Shown: in pieces, positions 10,289 through 20,128 of the stretch
Numbering within the stretch: the first letter of the stretch is position 1
Layout: each line of letters begins with the position of its first letter
Assembly (NCBI RefSeq): GCF_034930985.1
Contig: NZ_JAYGIM010000013.1
Coordinates: 179,070 to 243,069, forward strand
Length of the DNA stretch: 64,000 bases
From: Arcicella lustrica
GTDB taxonomy: Bacteria; Bacteroidota; Bacteroidia; Cytophagales; Spirosomataceae
Direction: 5' to 3'
Notes under the pieces: model-generated
Told to the model about the DNA's origin: nothing
Database searches by the model: none
Seen by the model: only the letters and a program-made list of their open reading frames with translations
Position numbers and translations under genes: made by a program

Positions 10289-10323
10289 AAAAAAGCCTTC
10301 CGATTTGTATCAGAAGGCTTTTT
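10289..10323. terminator. bidirectional intrinsic terminator
   Basis: Stem AAAAAGCCTTC / GAAGGCTTTTT with extra inner pairing, between the convergent GH3 fusion and the DUF349 gene. Confidence 0.8.
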
Positions 10324-10386
10324 CATTTTATACAATTCAGAAACAAGTCTTATTTCTTGCTTCATTTATCTTTCAGTCTAAAAAAA

Positions 10387-11667
10387 CTATTGATCTAACA
10401 AAATTTCAAGTTCTTTCTTGAATTCAATCAATAATGTTTCTTTCATTGAGATTTTACGCTTTTGCGTGTTGATTTTATTCATCACCAATTTGTCTCCCAT
10501 TTGACCATTGTAATTGGCATCAGAGATGAATGAATCCAATTCATTTTTCTCTTTTTTAGTCATGTAATCCATTTGATTAATCATGATTTTCAATTGTTCA
10601 ATTCTTGGTTTTTCATGTAAAGCTGGGTGACGATAGCTAATTACTCTTAGCAAGTAATTCATTTCGAAAATCTTATCACAGATATTTCTGAAACGTTCAG
10701 CAATACTTCTATCAACATTTTTGGCAAGAGCCGATAACTCTTTCCATTTCACTAAATATCCTTTTGCCTTTTCAGAAGTTTGTGGAATCAAATCTTGTTG
10801 TTTGAACAAACCTTCTAATTCGGTAGTCATATCCTTCATTTGCTGTACTCTAGGATCAACTCTTGGTGTTGATACAATTCCTTTTTCACGGTTGTAGCGC
10901 TCAAAGAAGAAATCGCTTGAACGTTTGAATTGTTTCCAAAGTTGGCTTTGCTTTTTAGGCGGCACCTGACTAATGGTTTTCCATTCACGTTGCAAATCCT
11001 TGATTTTAAGGAAACCAGCATCTACATCTTTTTCATAACGTAAATTACGAGCTTCGTCAACAATACGTTGAAGCGTAGCAAGTTTTTCGTCGATGATGCG
11101 GTTTTTCTCAGCATAATATTCACGACGTCTTACGAAGAAATCATCTACAATACCGTTGAATTCTTCTTCAACGCCATCTTGCAAAGATTTATCAACAGGT
11201 CCTGTTTTCAACCATTTGGTTTTAATTTCCATAATGGTTTCAGTAGTTACTGCCCAATCTTCATTCTTGCTTGCTTCTCTCAACTCTTCAATCAAAGCTC
11301 TTTTAATTTCAAGATTTTTGATTTGGTTGTGCAAAATAAGCTCTCTTAGTTCCAATTCTAAGCCATCCAAGCGTTCAAGCAAGGGCATAAAATTCCCTAA
11401 GCCATCAAATTCTACGAGATTTTTGCGAAGTTGAAGTAGTTTGGTAAGATAAGAGCCTTTGTTCTGAGCTTCTTCTACTTGTTCAAAAAGTAAGGATACT
11501 TTATTTTCGGCAATCGTAAAACGATTCACAAAATATTGTAGGGCCTCCTCTTCTGTGTTTCTAACAACACCAATCTGACGTTCTGGATATTCTGAATATC
11601 CTTTTAAATAGACCTTACCATCTTTACAATAGCCATAGTCGGCGGAGTTCTTAACTGTATTTTCCAT
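10387..11667 (-). CDS. DUF349-repeat protein
   Basis: A 426-aa soluble, highly charged, alpha-helical protein without signal peptide. It carries repeated segments of the DUF349 type: WKTISQVPPKKQSQLWKQFK with FERYN after it, WLKTGPVDKSLQDGVEEEFN, and LVKWKELSALAKNVDRSIAE. Each has the helix-turn pattern W...(G/V)xVP...LW..F. DUF349 proteins are common in Bacteroidota and their molecular role is not known to me. A conserved C-terminal block (KPRIEQLKIMINQMDYMTKK) follows the repeats. The gene is monocistronic, converging on the GH3 fusion with a shared terminator. The ATG at 11667 is the first in-frame methionine. Confidence 0.8.
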   Translation of the reverse strand: MENTVKNSADYGYCKDGKVYLKGYSEYPERQIGVVRNTEEEALQYFVNRFTIAENKVSLLFEQVEEAQNKGSYLTKLLQLRKNLVEFDGLGNFMPLLERLDGLELELRELILHNQIKNLEIKRALIEELREASKNEDWAVTTETIMEIKTKWLKTGPVDKSLQDGVEEEFNGIVDDFFVRRREYYAEKNRIIDEKLATLQRIVDEARNLRYEKDVDAGFLKIKDLQREWKTISQVPPKKQSQLWKQFKRSSDFFFERYNREKGIVSTPRVDPRVQQMKDMTTELEGLFKQQDLIPQTSEKAKGYLVKWKELSALAKNVDRSIAERFRNICDKIFEMNYLLRVISYRHPALHEKPRIEQLKIMINQMDYMTKKEKNELDSFISDANYNGQMGDKLVMNKINTQKRKISMKETLLIEFKKELEILLDQ

Positions 11668-12122
11668 TGGTTTACATTACATGATTAGAGTGTCTGGCAA
11701 GGCTCATAACTCTAAGAGATTCATGGTTTAGGTTGAATTTATTTTAGTAGTTTTGTGATTGTTTAAAATTCTATTTTACTTATTTGTTATGAAACGATTC
11801 TGATTGAAAATAATTTCAAAATTCTAAAATTAACAAATTTTGAAAATGAAAACTCTTCTAACACCTAAATTTTCCGCAATTTACTGATTTTCAGCAAAAA
11901 ATCTAATGATTTATCCACATAATCCATGTATTCTGTAAATTTTTATTTTAGCGCATAAATCAAGCCCAAAATAAACGATAATTGAATATTAATTGCACTC
12001 AAAACCATTAAATTATTTATTAAAAAAATCTTTAAAAGCATTACAACCCGAAATTCATTGAATTTTGGCCTCATAATTAAACTACCAGACAAGAAAGGTA
12101 AGGAGGCTTTAATTAAAAATAC
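11668..12122. other. AT-rich intergenic region, no gene seen
   Basis: 555 bases separate the divergent DUF349 and EttA genes. I see no ORF, tRNA or repeat. A TAGTTTTG at 11748-11755 on the plus strand fits the -7 consensus but no gene follows closely. Confidence 0.4.
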
Positions 12123-12130
12123 TATCTTTG
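12123..12130 (+). promoter_or_regulatory. Bacteroidota -7 box (TATCTTTG)
   Basis: Matches TAnnTTTG, 92 bases upstream of the EttA ATG, implying an approximately 85-base leader. The -33 element is not clear. Confidence 0.45.
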
Positions 12131-12222
12131 AATGAATGATTAAGGTTTTATTTTCAGAACAAAATCATTCTATTAATTTTTATAAAACGACAACTAATTA
12201 TATTAAACGATAAATTAACCCA

Positions 12223-13893
12223 ATGAGTCAGGAAACAATTATTTTTTCTATGGAACGTGTTTCTAAAACGGTTCCACCCCAAAAACAAATACTTAAAAAT
12301 ATTTACTTATCATTTTTCTACGGAGCAAAAATTGGCGTATTAGGGCTAAATGGCTCAGGGAAATCTTCTCTTTTAAGAATCATTGCTGGTAAAGACAAAA
12401 GCTACACTGGCGACATTGTATTCTCGGCTGGTTATTCTGTAGGAATGTTGGAACAAGAACCTGAACTCGACCCAACAAAAACCGTAAAAGAAGTTGTAGA
12501 AGAAGGTGTTGCTGAAATTGTAGCTTTATTGAAAGAATTTGATGAAATCAACGAAGCTTTTGGCGACCCAGATGCTGATTTTGATAAATTATTAGAACGC
12601 CAAGGCGAAGTACAAGAAAAACTTGACCACTTCAATGCTTGGGAATTGGATACTCGTTTAGAAAGAGCGATGGACGCTTTGCGTTGCCCTCCTTCTGATG
12701 CCAATGTTGCCAACCTTTCTGGTGGTGAAAAACGTCGTGTGGCTTTGTGCCGTTTGTTATTACAAGAGCCAGACGTATTGTTATTAGATGAACCAACCAA
12801 CCACTTAGATGCTGAATCTGTATTATGGTTAGAAGAACATCTTCGTCAATATAAAGGAACGGTAATTGCCGTAACTCACGACCGTTACTTCTTAGATAAC
12901 GTAGCGGGATGGATTTTGGAATTAGACAGAGGCGAAGGTATTCCTTGGAAAGGAAATTATTCTTCTTGGTTAGAGCAAAAACAAAATCGTTTAGCACAAG
13001 AAGAAAAGACGGAATCTCGTCGTCAGAAAACTTTACAACGTGAATTAGAATGGGTACGCATGGCACCGAAAGCACGTCAGGCAAAATCTAAAGCACGTTT
13101 AGAAGCTTACGATAAATTGATGTCGGAAGAAAACCGTCAGAAAGAAGATAAACTAGAATTATTCATTCCTGCTGGGCCAAGATTAGGAAATAAAGTAATT
13201 GAAGTAAACAATGTAACGAAAGCTTATGGCGATAAGTTATTGTTTGATAATCTTACTTTCTCTTTACCACCTGCGGGTATTGTTGGGGTAATCGGACCAA
13301 ATGGTGCGGGAAAAACAACATTGTTTAAATTAATTACTGGACAAGCACAGCCAGATGCAGGAACATTTGAAGTTGGCGAAACCGTTCAAATGGCTTATGT
13401 TGACCAAGAACATAACCAATTAAAAGGTGAAAAATCTGTTTTTGAAACCATTTCTGGTGGAACAGAACATACTTTATTGGGCGGAAAACAAGTAAATGCT
13501 AGAGCTTATGTAAGTAAATTCAATTTCAACGGAGCTGATCAAGAAAAGAAAATTGGTAACCTTTCAGGTGGAGAACGTAACCGTGTTCACTTAGCGATGA
13601 TGTTGAAAGAAGGTGCTAACTTACTTTTGCTAGATGAGCCTACCAACGATTTGGACGTCAATACTTTGCGTGCCTTAGAAGAAGCCCTTGAAAACTTTGG
13701 AGGTTGTGCGGTAGTCATCTCCCATGATAGATGGTTCTTAGATAGAATTGCAACGCACATTTTGGCTTTTGAAGGAAATTCGCAAGTATATTGGTTTGAA
13801 GGAAACTTCTCTGATTATGAAGAAAATCGCAAAAAACGTTTAGGTAACGATGCAACACCAAAACGTATTCGTTATAAGAAGTTGGGAGAGTAA
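12223..13893 (+). CDS. ettA: energy-dependent translational throttle protein EttA (ABC-F)
   Basis: 556 aa, the usual EttA length. Two soluble ABC cassettes: first Walker A GLNGSGKSS near residues 42-50, signature LSGGEKRR and Walker B LLLDEPTNHLDAES. The second has GPNGAGKTT from residue 358, LSGGERNR and LLLLDEPTNDLDV. No membrane segments. The linker between cassettes contains MAPKARQAKSKARLEAYDKL, the positively charged P-site-tRNA-interaction motif region of EttA-type ABC-F proteins. The family binds the ribosomal E site and gates entry into elongation according to ATP/ADP. It is monocistronic, ending in a strong terminator shared with the convergent PorP/SprF gene. Confidence 0.93.
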   Translation: MSQETIIFSMERVSKTVPPQKQILKNIYLSFFYGAKIGVLGLNGSGKSSLLRIIAGKDKSYTGDIVFSAGYSVGMLEQEPELDPTKTVKEVVEEGVAEIVALLKEFDEINEAFGDPDADFDKLLERQGEVQEKLDHFNAWELDTRLERAMDALRCPPSDANVANLSGGEKRRVALCRLLLQEPDVLLLDEPTNHLDAESVLWLEEHLRQYKGTVIAVTHDRYFLDNVAGWILELDRGEGIPWKGNYSSWLEQKQNRLAQEEKTESRRQKTLQRELEWVRMAPKARQAKSKARLEAYDKLMSEENRQKEDKLELFIPAGPRLGNKVIEVNNVTKAYGDKLLFDNLTFSLPPAGIVGVIGPNGAGKTTLFKLITGQAQPDAGTFEVGETVQMAYVDQEHNQLKGEKSVFETISGGTEHTLLGGKQVNARAYVSKFNFNGADQEKKIGNLSGGERNRVHLAMMLKEGANLLLLDEPTNDLDVNTLRALEEALENFGGCAVVISHDRWFLDRIATHILAFEGNSQVYWFEGNFSDYEENRKKRLGNDATPKRIRYKKLGE

Positions 13894-13910
13894 TTCACCA
13901 TTATTCTCAG

Positions 13911-13957
13911 CAAAAAGCCATCAAAATTGTTTAAAATCAATTTTTGATGGCTTTTTT
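13911..13957. terminator. bidirectional intrinsic terminator
   Basis: Stem GCCATCAAAATTG / CAATTTTTGATGGC with flanking A and T tracts, between convergent ettA and the PorP/SprF gene. Confidence 0.85.
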
Positions 13958-13960
13958 ATG

Positions 13961-15025
13961 TTAAAACTTCGGACATTTCAATTCGCCTTTTCTTGGACGG
14001 ACATTTCGCTTCGGTTGAATTAAATCGCTGAAAGTATATGAAAGGGATAATTCATGCGCTCCACCAGTCGAACTTAATCTTGAAATCGTAGCATCGTAGC
14101 TATAACCAATTGAAAAATTATCTTGTCGATAACCGACCAAAAACACTAAAGCATCGTGACTAATGATACTTGTGTTATCTTTCTTATATGTTTTTATCGG
14201 AATTCCTCTGTACCAAGCTCCAATGACAATTGGCGAATAAGTTAAGTATGCTCCCACATCTAATTGGTCAGATTGTCCCTGACGTCTATAATGAACAACG
14301 GGCGTAATACTTTTCTCTCTATCAACAGCATCTCCTAAATTATTCCCTAACATATAATCATCCAAAGGAATATTAAACCCTGCTTGAATACCAATTCTGA
14401 CAGGTAAAACTGCATTTTGATTTGAAAAAGATTGATTTGGCTGATTAATATGATGAACAGATGCGCCAACCCAAAATTGTTCTCCATAAACAATTGCGCC
14501 CGATGAAAAATCCCAATATTTCAATTGTGGAGTAAGATTATTTCCACCTTGTAAAATTTGGTCGGAAGAGTAACGTGGATAAGCTCCAGTAGTCAGATAA
14601 GTATTAATTTGGTCGCCAAAAGTATAATCTGCAAAGTTTACGCCACGGGTTACATACGACCCTTGAACCCCTAAATTGGCTCTTAGACCATCACTTATTT
14701 TGAGGTGGTAAGAGTAAAAAGCTCCAATATCAGTCGTAGTTAAATTAGTAAACTGACGGTCGGAAGTAAGTAATAAGCCAACGCCACTTTTCAGTTTCTC
14801 CAAATACAAGTCCGCAGAAAGCGATGAAGTAACAAAATTAGCGCTTAATGATGGCCATTGATTTCTATGATTTAAACTCACTCTAGGAGCTTTTGCAGAA
14901 CCCGCAAAAGCAGGATTTAAAAACATGGGCGCTGCATAAAACTGTGAATATTGTGGATCTTGAGCCTTTGCAAAAGGCCAAGATAAAATAATAAACAATA
15001 TCAACAGAAAACTTCTTTTTAACAT
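13961..15025 (-). CDS. PorP/SprF family type IX secretion-associated outer-membrane protein
   Basis: A protein of about 354 aa. I start it at ATG 15025 because MLKRSFLLILFIILSWPFAKA forms a clean signal peptide; an ATG ten codons upstream (15055) would only lengthen it. After cleavage come QDPQYSQFYAAPMFLNPAFA and GSAKAPRVSLNHRNQWP, the hallmark N-terminus of the PorP/SprF family. A 14-strand-like barrel ends in a family-type block HELSLSYTFSD. PorP/SprF proteins sit in the outer membrane, and are often encoded next to a large CHU_C-tailed protein that they help anchor or secrete. Here that partner is the divergent 15434 gene. The mechanism is inferred from the family. Confidence 0.88.
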   Translation of the reverse strand: MLKRSFLLILFIILSWPFAKAQDPQYSQFYAAPMFLNPAFAGSAKAPRVSLNHRNQWPSLSANFVTSSLSADLYLEKLKSGVGLLLTSDRQFTNLTTTDIGAFYSYHLKISDGLRANLGVQGSYVTRGVNFADYTFGDQINTYLTTGAYPRYSSDQILQGGNNLTPQLKYWDFSSGAIVYGEQFWVGASVHHINQPNQSFSNQNAVLPVRIGIQAGFNIPLDDYMLGNNLGDAVDREKSITPVVHYRRQGQSDQLDVGAYLTYSPIVIGAWYRGIPIKTYKKDNTSIISHDALVFLVGYRQDNFSIGYSYDATISRLSSTGGAHELSLSYTFSDLIQPKRNVRPRKGELKCPKF

Positions 15026-15055
15026 GGAATTAGGAATGGTTATGAGTATCTTCAT

Positions 15056-15433
15056 CAGCGATTAATCATACTGTTAAATATTAGTAAAATATTTTTATCC
15101 AAAAAACAATTAGCCTTCAAAATGTACTTTCCCAACACGAATCTGTACTATTTAATGTTTTCTATAATTTTAAACAGTAAATTTCGTTAAAAAAAGCGCT
15201 ACATTCCCCTAAATTACGTTGATATAATCAATACCTCTATTGTAAAATCATTTTTAAAAACTCATGGGCGGAGCAAATGGTTTTGTTTATGTTAATGTAG
15301 AAGAGCCTAAATTTAAAGAAGATTTTGTCATTAAAATCAATATTTTTAATAAGTATTTTAACATCCAACCTTTTAGGTATAATAGCTGTCTATATCGGAA
15401 GCAAAGAGTATTTTCATTTTTTATAACGAAAGA
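15056..15433. other. divergent intergenic region of the secretion pair
   Basis: 378 AT-rich bases hold the promoters of both the PorP/SprF gene and the CHU_C protein. I find no clean TAnnTTTG box, repeat or RNA. A 75-codon frame at 15264-15491 overlaps the next gene and is rejected. Confidence 0.4.
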
Positions 15434-18400
15434 ATGTTTAGAATTAGTAGCATACAACGATTTTTTTTGCTCATCACCTTTGTTTTTTTAACATGGGCTT
15501 GGTCAAATACGGCTCATGCTCAATTCAGTGTAGCAAAAACTTGTTTATCAGAATGTTCAGATACGACCGCTGCAACCGTTTTTAAAGATTTGGTTGCTAC
15601 TCCAGCCACAGCTTGGCGATGGGATTTTGGTGACCCTGCCAGTACCCTAAAAAATACTTCTACTTTAAGGAATCCAGCACACTTATACACTACTCCGGGT
15701 ACAAAAACCGTAACCCTTGTTCGTACTGAAAATGGTGTGCCTGTTACTTATACCAAAACATTTGAAATTTTTGCGCCACCACAAGCTTTCTTTTTGGGAC
15801 AAACTCCTTCGCAGCAAGATACCACTATTTGTAATCCCGGTTCTATTGTATTAAATCCTTATCCAAATGGAGGGGCTCAACCACAATATAAATATCGTTG
15901 GTTTCCAAAAGGCGATAGTACGCAAACGCTCATTGCGGATACTACAAGCTGTTATTCAGTACAAGTAACAGATTCTATCACGGGCTGTTCTGCTCAAAAT
16001 AAAATCAATGTTCAGCTTTGTATTCCGCCGCCGCCAAAACCTGCCGAAACCTCTTGGTACTTCGGTAATAATGCTGGTATTAAATTTTCAAATGGCTCGG
16101 CTACGGCTGATACTGAAGGAAAATTAAATACGGTAGAAGGGGTTTCATCCATAGCTGACCAAAATGGTAATTTACTTTTTTATACCGACGGACGAAAAGT
16201 ATATGATAAAGATGGGACGGAAATGCAAGCCGTATTTCCGACTGATACCTTGAAGGGAAGCTCCTTTTCAACACAATCTGCCGTAATTGTGCCACAACCT
16301 AGTTGTCAGGGTTGCCAGTCTTATTATTATATTTTTACGACGACAGAAATTAATGGACAAAAAAAACTAACCTATTCAATTGTTGATATTCGAATGAATG
16401 AAGGGAAAGGGAAAGTAATTGCCAAAAATTTACCTTTAGATGACGTTTCTTCTACCGAAAATCTAATCTCAACTTTTGTTAAAAAAGACTCAACTTATTG
16501 GGTAATTTCTCATGATTATAGTAACAATACTTATAGAATGTATCGTGTTACTAAAAATGGAATTTCTATTTCAAAAACCATTAATATTGGTTCAACGATA
16601 GATTCTCCAGAAAAAGCAGAAGGCTATTTAAAGGTTTCGCAAGATGCGACAAAATTAGCCATCGCTATTCCTGGTGGAACAAGAAATCTTGTGGAGTTAT
16701 ATGATTTTGCAGATTCAACAGGTGCAATTACGAATAAAAAAATAATTGATTTAGGACCAGCCCCACCAACCGTTTATGGTGTTGAGTTTTCGCCAGATAG
16801 CAAAACGCTCTTTGTGACGATGAAAGCGGATACCATTAAAAAACCAGGTTCATACTCTTCTTTATTGCGTTATGATTTAACGCAAGGAGATTCTGTATCG
16901 TTGGCGAAATCTAAAATCACTTTAGATTCTTCTAAAAAAGAATATTATGGTTCTGTACAATTAGGACCAGACGGAAGAATTTATTTAGCCGTACAAGGAA
17001 GTGATACGTTGGGTGTGATAAAATTACCGAATGATACCGTTTCTTATACCAATGCCACTAAAGTAAAAATAGATACAGCTTACTATCAAAGAGATGCTTT
17101 TAGTTTAAATGGAAAAACCAGTCAATTGGGTTTACCAACGACTACAACGGTAGTAATTACAAGAGGTTCTGGAGTAGGTATTATGGCTTCGGATACTTGT
17201 TTTGGTTCTCCCTCTACTTTCCAGACCAATCATCTTTGCGAAGGAGAGACTTTTAAAAATACTCATACTGATTGGCGATTTTATGCTGGACCAGCACCAC
17301 AACCTAACGCAAAGGGAGAATACGTCCCTGTCGGAACACCCGTTCATTCCGTCAATGGTGGTGATGGAGATGCTGGCTTACAAGTTTCCTATACTTTCCT
17401 TGCGCCTGGCAAATACCATGTTTTTGTAAACATGGGCAATAAATGTAAACCTGATTCTTTACTTCCTCCGCAAGAGTTTGAAATATTTGCCATTCCTAAT
17501 GCAGATTTAGGCAATGATATCAATCTTTGCCAGAATACAACTACGTTAAATTCTGGAAATACACTTGCTGATAGTCATTATTTTTGGTTGATTGACGGTA
17601 GCTATTTGCCAAGAGATACGCTGAGAACTTTAACAGCAACAAGGTCAGGGAAATACACAGTGTTTGTAGAAAAAAATGGTTGTATTGCAGAAGATTCTGT
17701 GAAGGTAAATCTCTTTTCGGCAAAACCATTTAATCTTCCTGCAGATACAACTATCTGCCAAAATTCTTCTTTTACTTTATCGGCACTCAATGCAGGTAGT
17801 AGCCCCACAAGTACCTATTTATGGAATACAGGACAAACCACACCAAGTATCGTAGTAGTTCGTCCGGGAACTTATTCTGTAATCGTTAAAGAAAGTACAA
17901 CCAATTGTGAAGTAAGGGACCAAGTTGTGGTTAGTGCATTGCCCAAACCAACTTTTGTAGTCAATAAAACGCTGCCAAGTAATTGTAACATCAGAGATGG
18001 ACAAATTGCTATTCAGAGTTTATCGCCAACAGATAATTACACATTTGTTTGGTATAAAGATGGCGTACTTATCGCTGGACAAAGTAGAAACTCCATTAGA
18101 GGTTTGGATGCTGGTAGTTATCGTGTGACCATCCAAAGTAGAGTTGCTTGTGATACTACTTTCAATATTCCTTTATTGGCATTGGGTAATACCAAACCTA
18201 ATATCGTAGTAAGACCAACAGATACTTATTGTGATGTATTGAACGATGGCTCAATAGCTTTTACAGTGAATGCGAATAGTGGCATTCAGCCAATTACTTT
18301 TGATTTAAAGATTAATGGAAATCCAGATGTGACAATTAAAAGTGGTTCAGTTGGTTCAATATTGGTTTCATCAGGAAATTACTTAATAAATGGATTGGGT

Positions 18401-19633
18401 GCTGGAACATATACTTTGGAACTAGAAGATGCTTCGGGTTGTAAACACATTGAAAGTCCACTGATAATTGCAGTAAGACCAAGAACAGTAACCACTATTT
18501 CAAGACCACCAATTGAATGTCTGGGAGAAACAATTGTCCTCCAAGCCGTTAATACTACTGGTTCAATTTTATGGAATACTGGCGCAACAACGCCTAGCAT
18601 TAATGTAACACAGGCTGGTATTTATTCAGTTACAGTAATTGATTTTACAGGAAAATGTATCAGTAAGGCTAATTCTTTGGTTTCGTTCAAGCCACTTCCA
18701 GTGATTAATGTAAATGTTCCAAACGAAATTTGTACTGAAACTCGCCCTGTACAATTTACGGCTAGTCCAGCAACTGGTACTTGGTTTGGTTCAAATATTA
18801 GTTCAAATGGGCTTTATACTCCTCCGTCATTGGCACAAAATGATAATGTTCGTTATGAATTAACTGGCGCAAATGGTTGTGTTGGTAAAGTTGCTAGAAC
18901 GATTAAAATTTCACAATCACCCAAAGTAGATTTAGGTGCGGATAGAGATGTTTGTAGAAATGGCATAGATTTCATCGGTACAAATCTTGAAACTGGTGTT
19001 ACTTATCGCTGGAATACTGGACAAACAACCAATATTATTTATCCTACTCAACAAGGACGTTTTACTCTAAATGCCAATTTAGGTAATTGTAGAACGACAG
19101 ATGATATTGTGATTCGTTTATTGCCTTCACCATTTATTCCATTAAAATCTGAAGTACCATTGTGCGTGCCAGATGCGTTGCCAATTAATCTTGATGCTGG
19201 TTCTGGTGCTGGACAAAGCTATCGTTGGTTTCCGGGTGGACAAACGAGTCAAATGATTTCAGTATCAAATATTGGAATTTATACGGTAGAAGTAACGAAT
19301 ACTTTAGGCTGTACGAGTCGTGCAAGTACGAACGTCGTGGATAGATGCGAACCAAGTATTTTAGTACCTGATATTTTTACGCCAAATGGCGACTTCCAAA
19401 ATGATTCGTTTCAAGTATTCACGGCACATATCAGGGATTTTGATTTGAAAATTTATAATCGTTGGGGCGAATTGTTATATACTTCAAAACGCACAGACGA
19501 ACCTTGGGATGGCAAGTATAAAGGCGTTTTATTGAAGCCAGATTCATTCGTTTGGGAAATTACTTATACGGCTGAATACTTCCCAGAAAGAGGAAAACTC
19601 AAAAAACAAGGAGCTGTTACGATAGCTTGGTAA
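15434..19633 (+). CDS. large PKD-domain, CHU_C-type (T9SS type B) secreted protein
   Basis: 1399 aa. The signal peptide ends near AHAQ (residue 30). An early PKD-like unit WRWDFGDPASTLKN (about 55-100) is followed by a region beginning WYFGNNAGIKF (about 205-560), a propeller-like block often seen in gliding-associated proteins. Then come several Ig/PKD-like repeats containing TYLWNTGQTTPSI, SILWNTGATTPSI, TYRWNTGQTTNII and SYRWFPGGQTSQM. The last 90 residues are a CHU_C/type B sorting domain: PDIFTPNGDFQNDSF, LKIYNRWGELLY and PWDGKYKG. The protein is probably exported by the type IX system and held at the surface, with the divergent PorP/SprF protein as partner. The ligand is unknown. It ends in a terminator that recurs inverted at 22.4 kb. 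Confidence 0.88.
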   Translation: MFRISSIQRFFLLITFVFLTWAWSNTAHAQFSVAKTCLSECSDTTAATVFKDLVATPATAWRWDFGDPASTLKNTSTLRNPAHLYTTPGTKTVTLVRTENGVPVTYTKTFEIFAPPQAFFLGQTPSQQDTTICNPGSIVLNPYPNGGAQPQYKYRWFPKGDSTQTLIADTTSCYSVQVTDSITGCSAQNKINVQLCIPPPPKPAETSWYFGNNAGIKFSNGSATADTEGKLNTVEGVSSIADQNGNLLFYTDGRKVYDKDGTEMQAVFPTDTLKGSSFSTQSAVIVPQPSCQGCQSYYYIFTTTEINGQKKLTYSIVDIRMNEGKGKVIAKNLPLDDVSSTENLISTFVKKDSTYWVISHDYSNNTYRMYRVTKNGISISKTINIGSTIDSPEKAEGYLKVSQDATKLAIAIPGGTRNLVELYDFADSTGAITNKKIIDLGPAPPTVYGVEFSPDSKTLFVTMKADTIKKPGSYSSLLRYDLTQGDSVSLAKSKITLDSSKKEYYGSVQLGPDGRIYLAVQGSDTLGVIKLPNDTVSYTNATKVKIDTAYYQRDAFSLNGKTSQLGLPTTTTVVITRGSGVGIMASDTCFGSPSTFQTNHLCEGETFKNTHTDWRFYAGPAPQPNAKGEYVPVGTPVHSVNGGDGDAGLQVSYTFLAPGKYHVFVNMGNKCKPDSLLPPQEFEIFAIPNADLGNDINLCQNTTTLNSGNTLADSHYFWLIDGSYLPRDTLRTLTATRSGKYTVFVEKNGCIAEDSVKVNLFSAKPFNLPADTTICQNSSFTLSALNAGSSPTSTYLWNTGQTTPSIVVVRPGTYSVIVKESTTNCEVRDQVVVSALPKPTFVVNKTLPSNCNIRDGQIAIQSLSPTDNYTFVWYKDGVLIAGQSRNSIRGLDAGSYRVTIQSRVACDTTFNIPLLALGNTKPNIVVRPTDTYCDVLNDGSIAFTVNANSGIQPITFDLKINGNPDVTIKSGSVGSILVSSGNYLINGLGAGTYTLELEDASGCKHIESPLIIAVRPRTVTTISRPPIECLGETIVLQAVNTTGSILWNTGATTPSINVTQAGIYSVTVIDFTGKCISKANSLVSFKPLPVINVNVPNEICTETRPVQFTASPATGTWFGSNISSNGLYTPPSLAQNDNVRYELTGANGCVGKVARTIKISQSPKVDLGADRDVCRNGIDFIGTNLETGVTYRWNTGQTTNIIYPTQQGRFTLNANLGNCRTTDDIVIRLLPSPFIPLKSEVPLCVPDALPINLDAGSGAGQSYRWFPGGQTSQMISVSNIGIYTVEVTNTLGCTSRASTNVVDRCEPSILVPDIFTPNGDFQNDSFQVFTAHIRDFDLKIYNRWGELLYTSKRTDEPWDGKYKGVLLKPDSFVWEITYTAEYFPERGKLKKQGAVTIAW

Positions 19634-19635
19634 AT

Positions 19636-19680
19636 AAAAAGCGTTGAAAACCATTTGAAGTTTTCAACGCTTTTTTGTTT
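19636..19680. terminator. intrinsic terminator; left copy of a perfect 45-bp inverted repeat
   Basis: Stem GCGTTGAAAAC / GTTTTCAACGC with loop CATTTGAA and flanking A/T tracts. The whole 45 bases are the exact reverse complement of 22400-22444. Confidence 0.9.
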
Positions 19681-19691
19681 TTAGATAAACA

Positions 19692-19755
19692 ACTCATGGC
19701 ATGACTAATGGGATTGTTTTTCAATTGACAAATTACTGTAAGTCATGCCATGAGT
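19692..19755. repeat. 15-bp perfect inverted repeat pair
   Basis: ACTCATGGCATGACT (19692-19706) and its exact complement AGTCATGCCATGAGT (19741-19755), 34 bases apart. It may be another member of the paired small-hairpin family. Confidence 0.65.
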
Positions 19756-19799
19756 AAGGATTTGCCTATTAAGCTCGTCGAGACAGGAGAAACGGCACA

Positions 19800-20041
19800 A
19801 CATATATCTAAATGATAATGACTATTCACTAAATGAAATAGACATATATCTAAATGATGATGGCTATTCACGAAATGAAATTGACATATATCTAAATGAT
19901 AATGACTATTCACTAAATGTAATGGACATATATCTAAATGATGATGGCTATTCACTAAATGAAATAGACGTATATCTAAATGATGGTGGTTATTCACTAA
20001 ATGTAATGGACATATATCTAATTTGACGATGGTTATTCACT
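19800..20041. repeat. 42-bp tandem repeat array (5 full units plus one decayed)
   Basis: Units start at 19800, 19842, 19884, 19926, 19968 and 20010. Each begins A-C-(A/G)-TATATCTAAATGAT. Units 1 and 3 carry ATAATGAC where units 2 and 4 carry ATGATGGC, so there is an 84-bp higher order. Each unit divides into six 7-base words, for example ATCTAAA, TGATAAT, GACTATT, CACTAAA, TGAAATA. As 42 is a multiple of 3, one plus frame reads repeated DIYLNDxxYSLNEI, without a usable start codon. The minus strand reads an 84-codon frame with repeated HLDIxxFHLVNS. No spacers exist, so this is not CRISPR. Confidence 0.9.
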
Positions 20042-20128
20042 ACGCCTTTGCCCGTGTCATCACGGGCAATATTTCGTTGATTTGCATATTATAAACTGGT
20101 AAAATACTCGTGGAAGCACGAGCTATGG
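20042..20128. repeat. paired hairpin repeat, copy 2
   Basis: Hairpin GCCCGTG-TCAT-CACGGGC (20050-20067) and hairpin CTCGTG-GAAG-CACGAG (20107-20122) followed by CTATGGCA. The two halves are imperfect inverted copies of each other; same layout as the pair at 34795-34900. Confidence 0.65.

Noticed and set aside
11748..11755. -7 box TAGTTTTG as a promoter of an unseen RNA
   Set aside because: No -33 partner, no hairpin terminator and no gene follow within a plausible distance.
15264..15491. 75-codon ORF upstream of the CHU_C gene
   Set aside because: Overlaps the signal-peptide region of the real gene in another frame and has no features.
19743..19997. 84-codon minus-strand frame with repeated HLDIxxFHLVNS
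   Set aside because: It is only the tandem array read through in a stop-free frame; no signal, no homology, and the start codon is a repeat by-product.
19800..20041. CRISPR array
   Set aside because: Units are contiguous 42-bp copies without unique spacers, and no cas gene is near.
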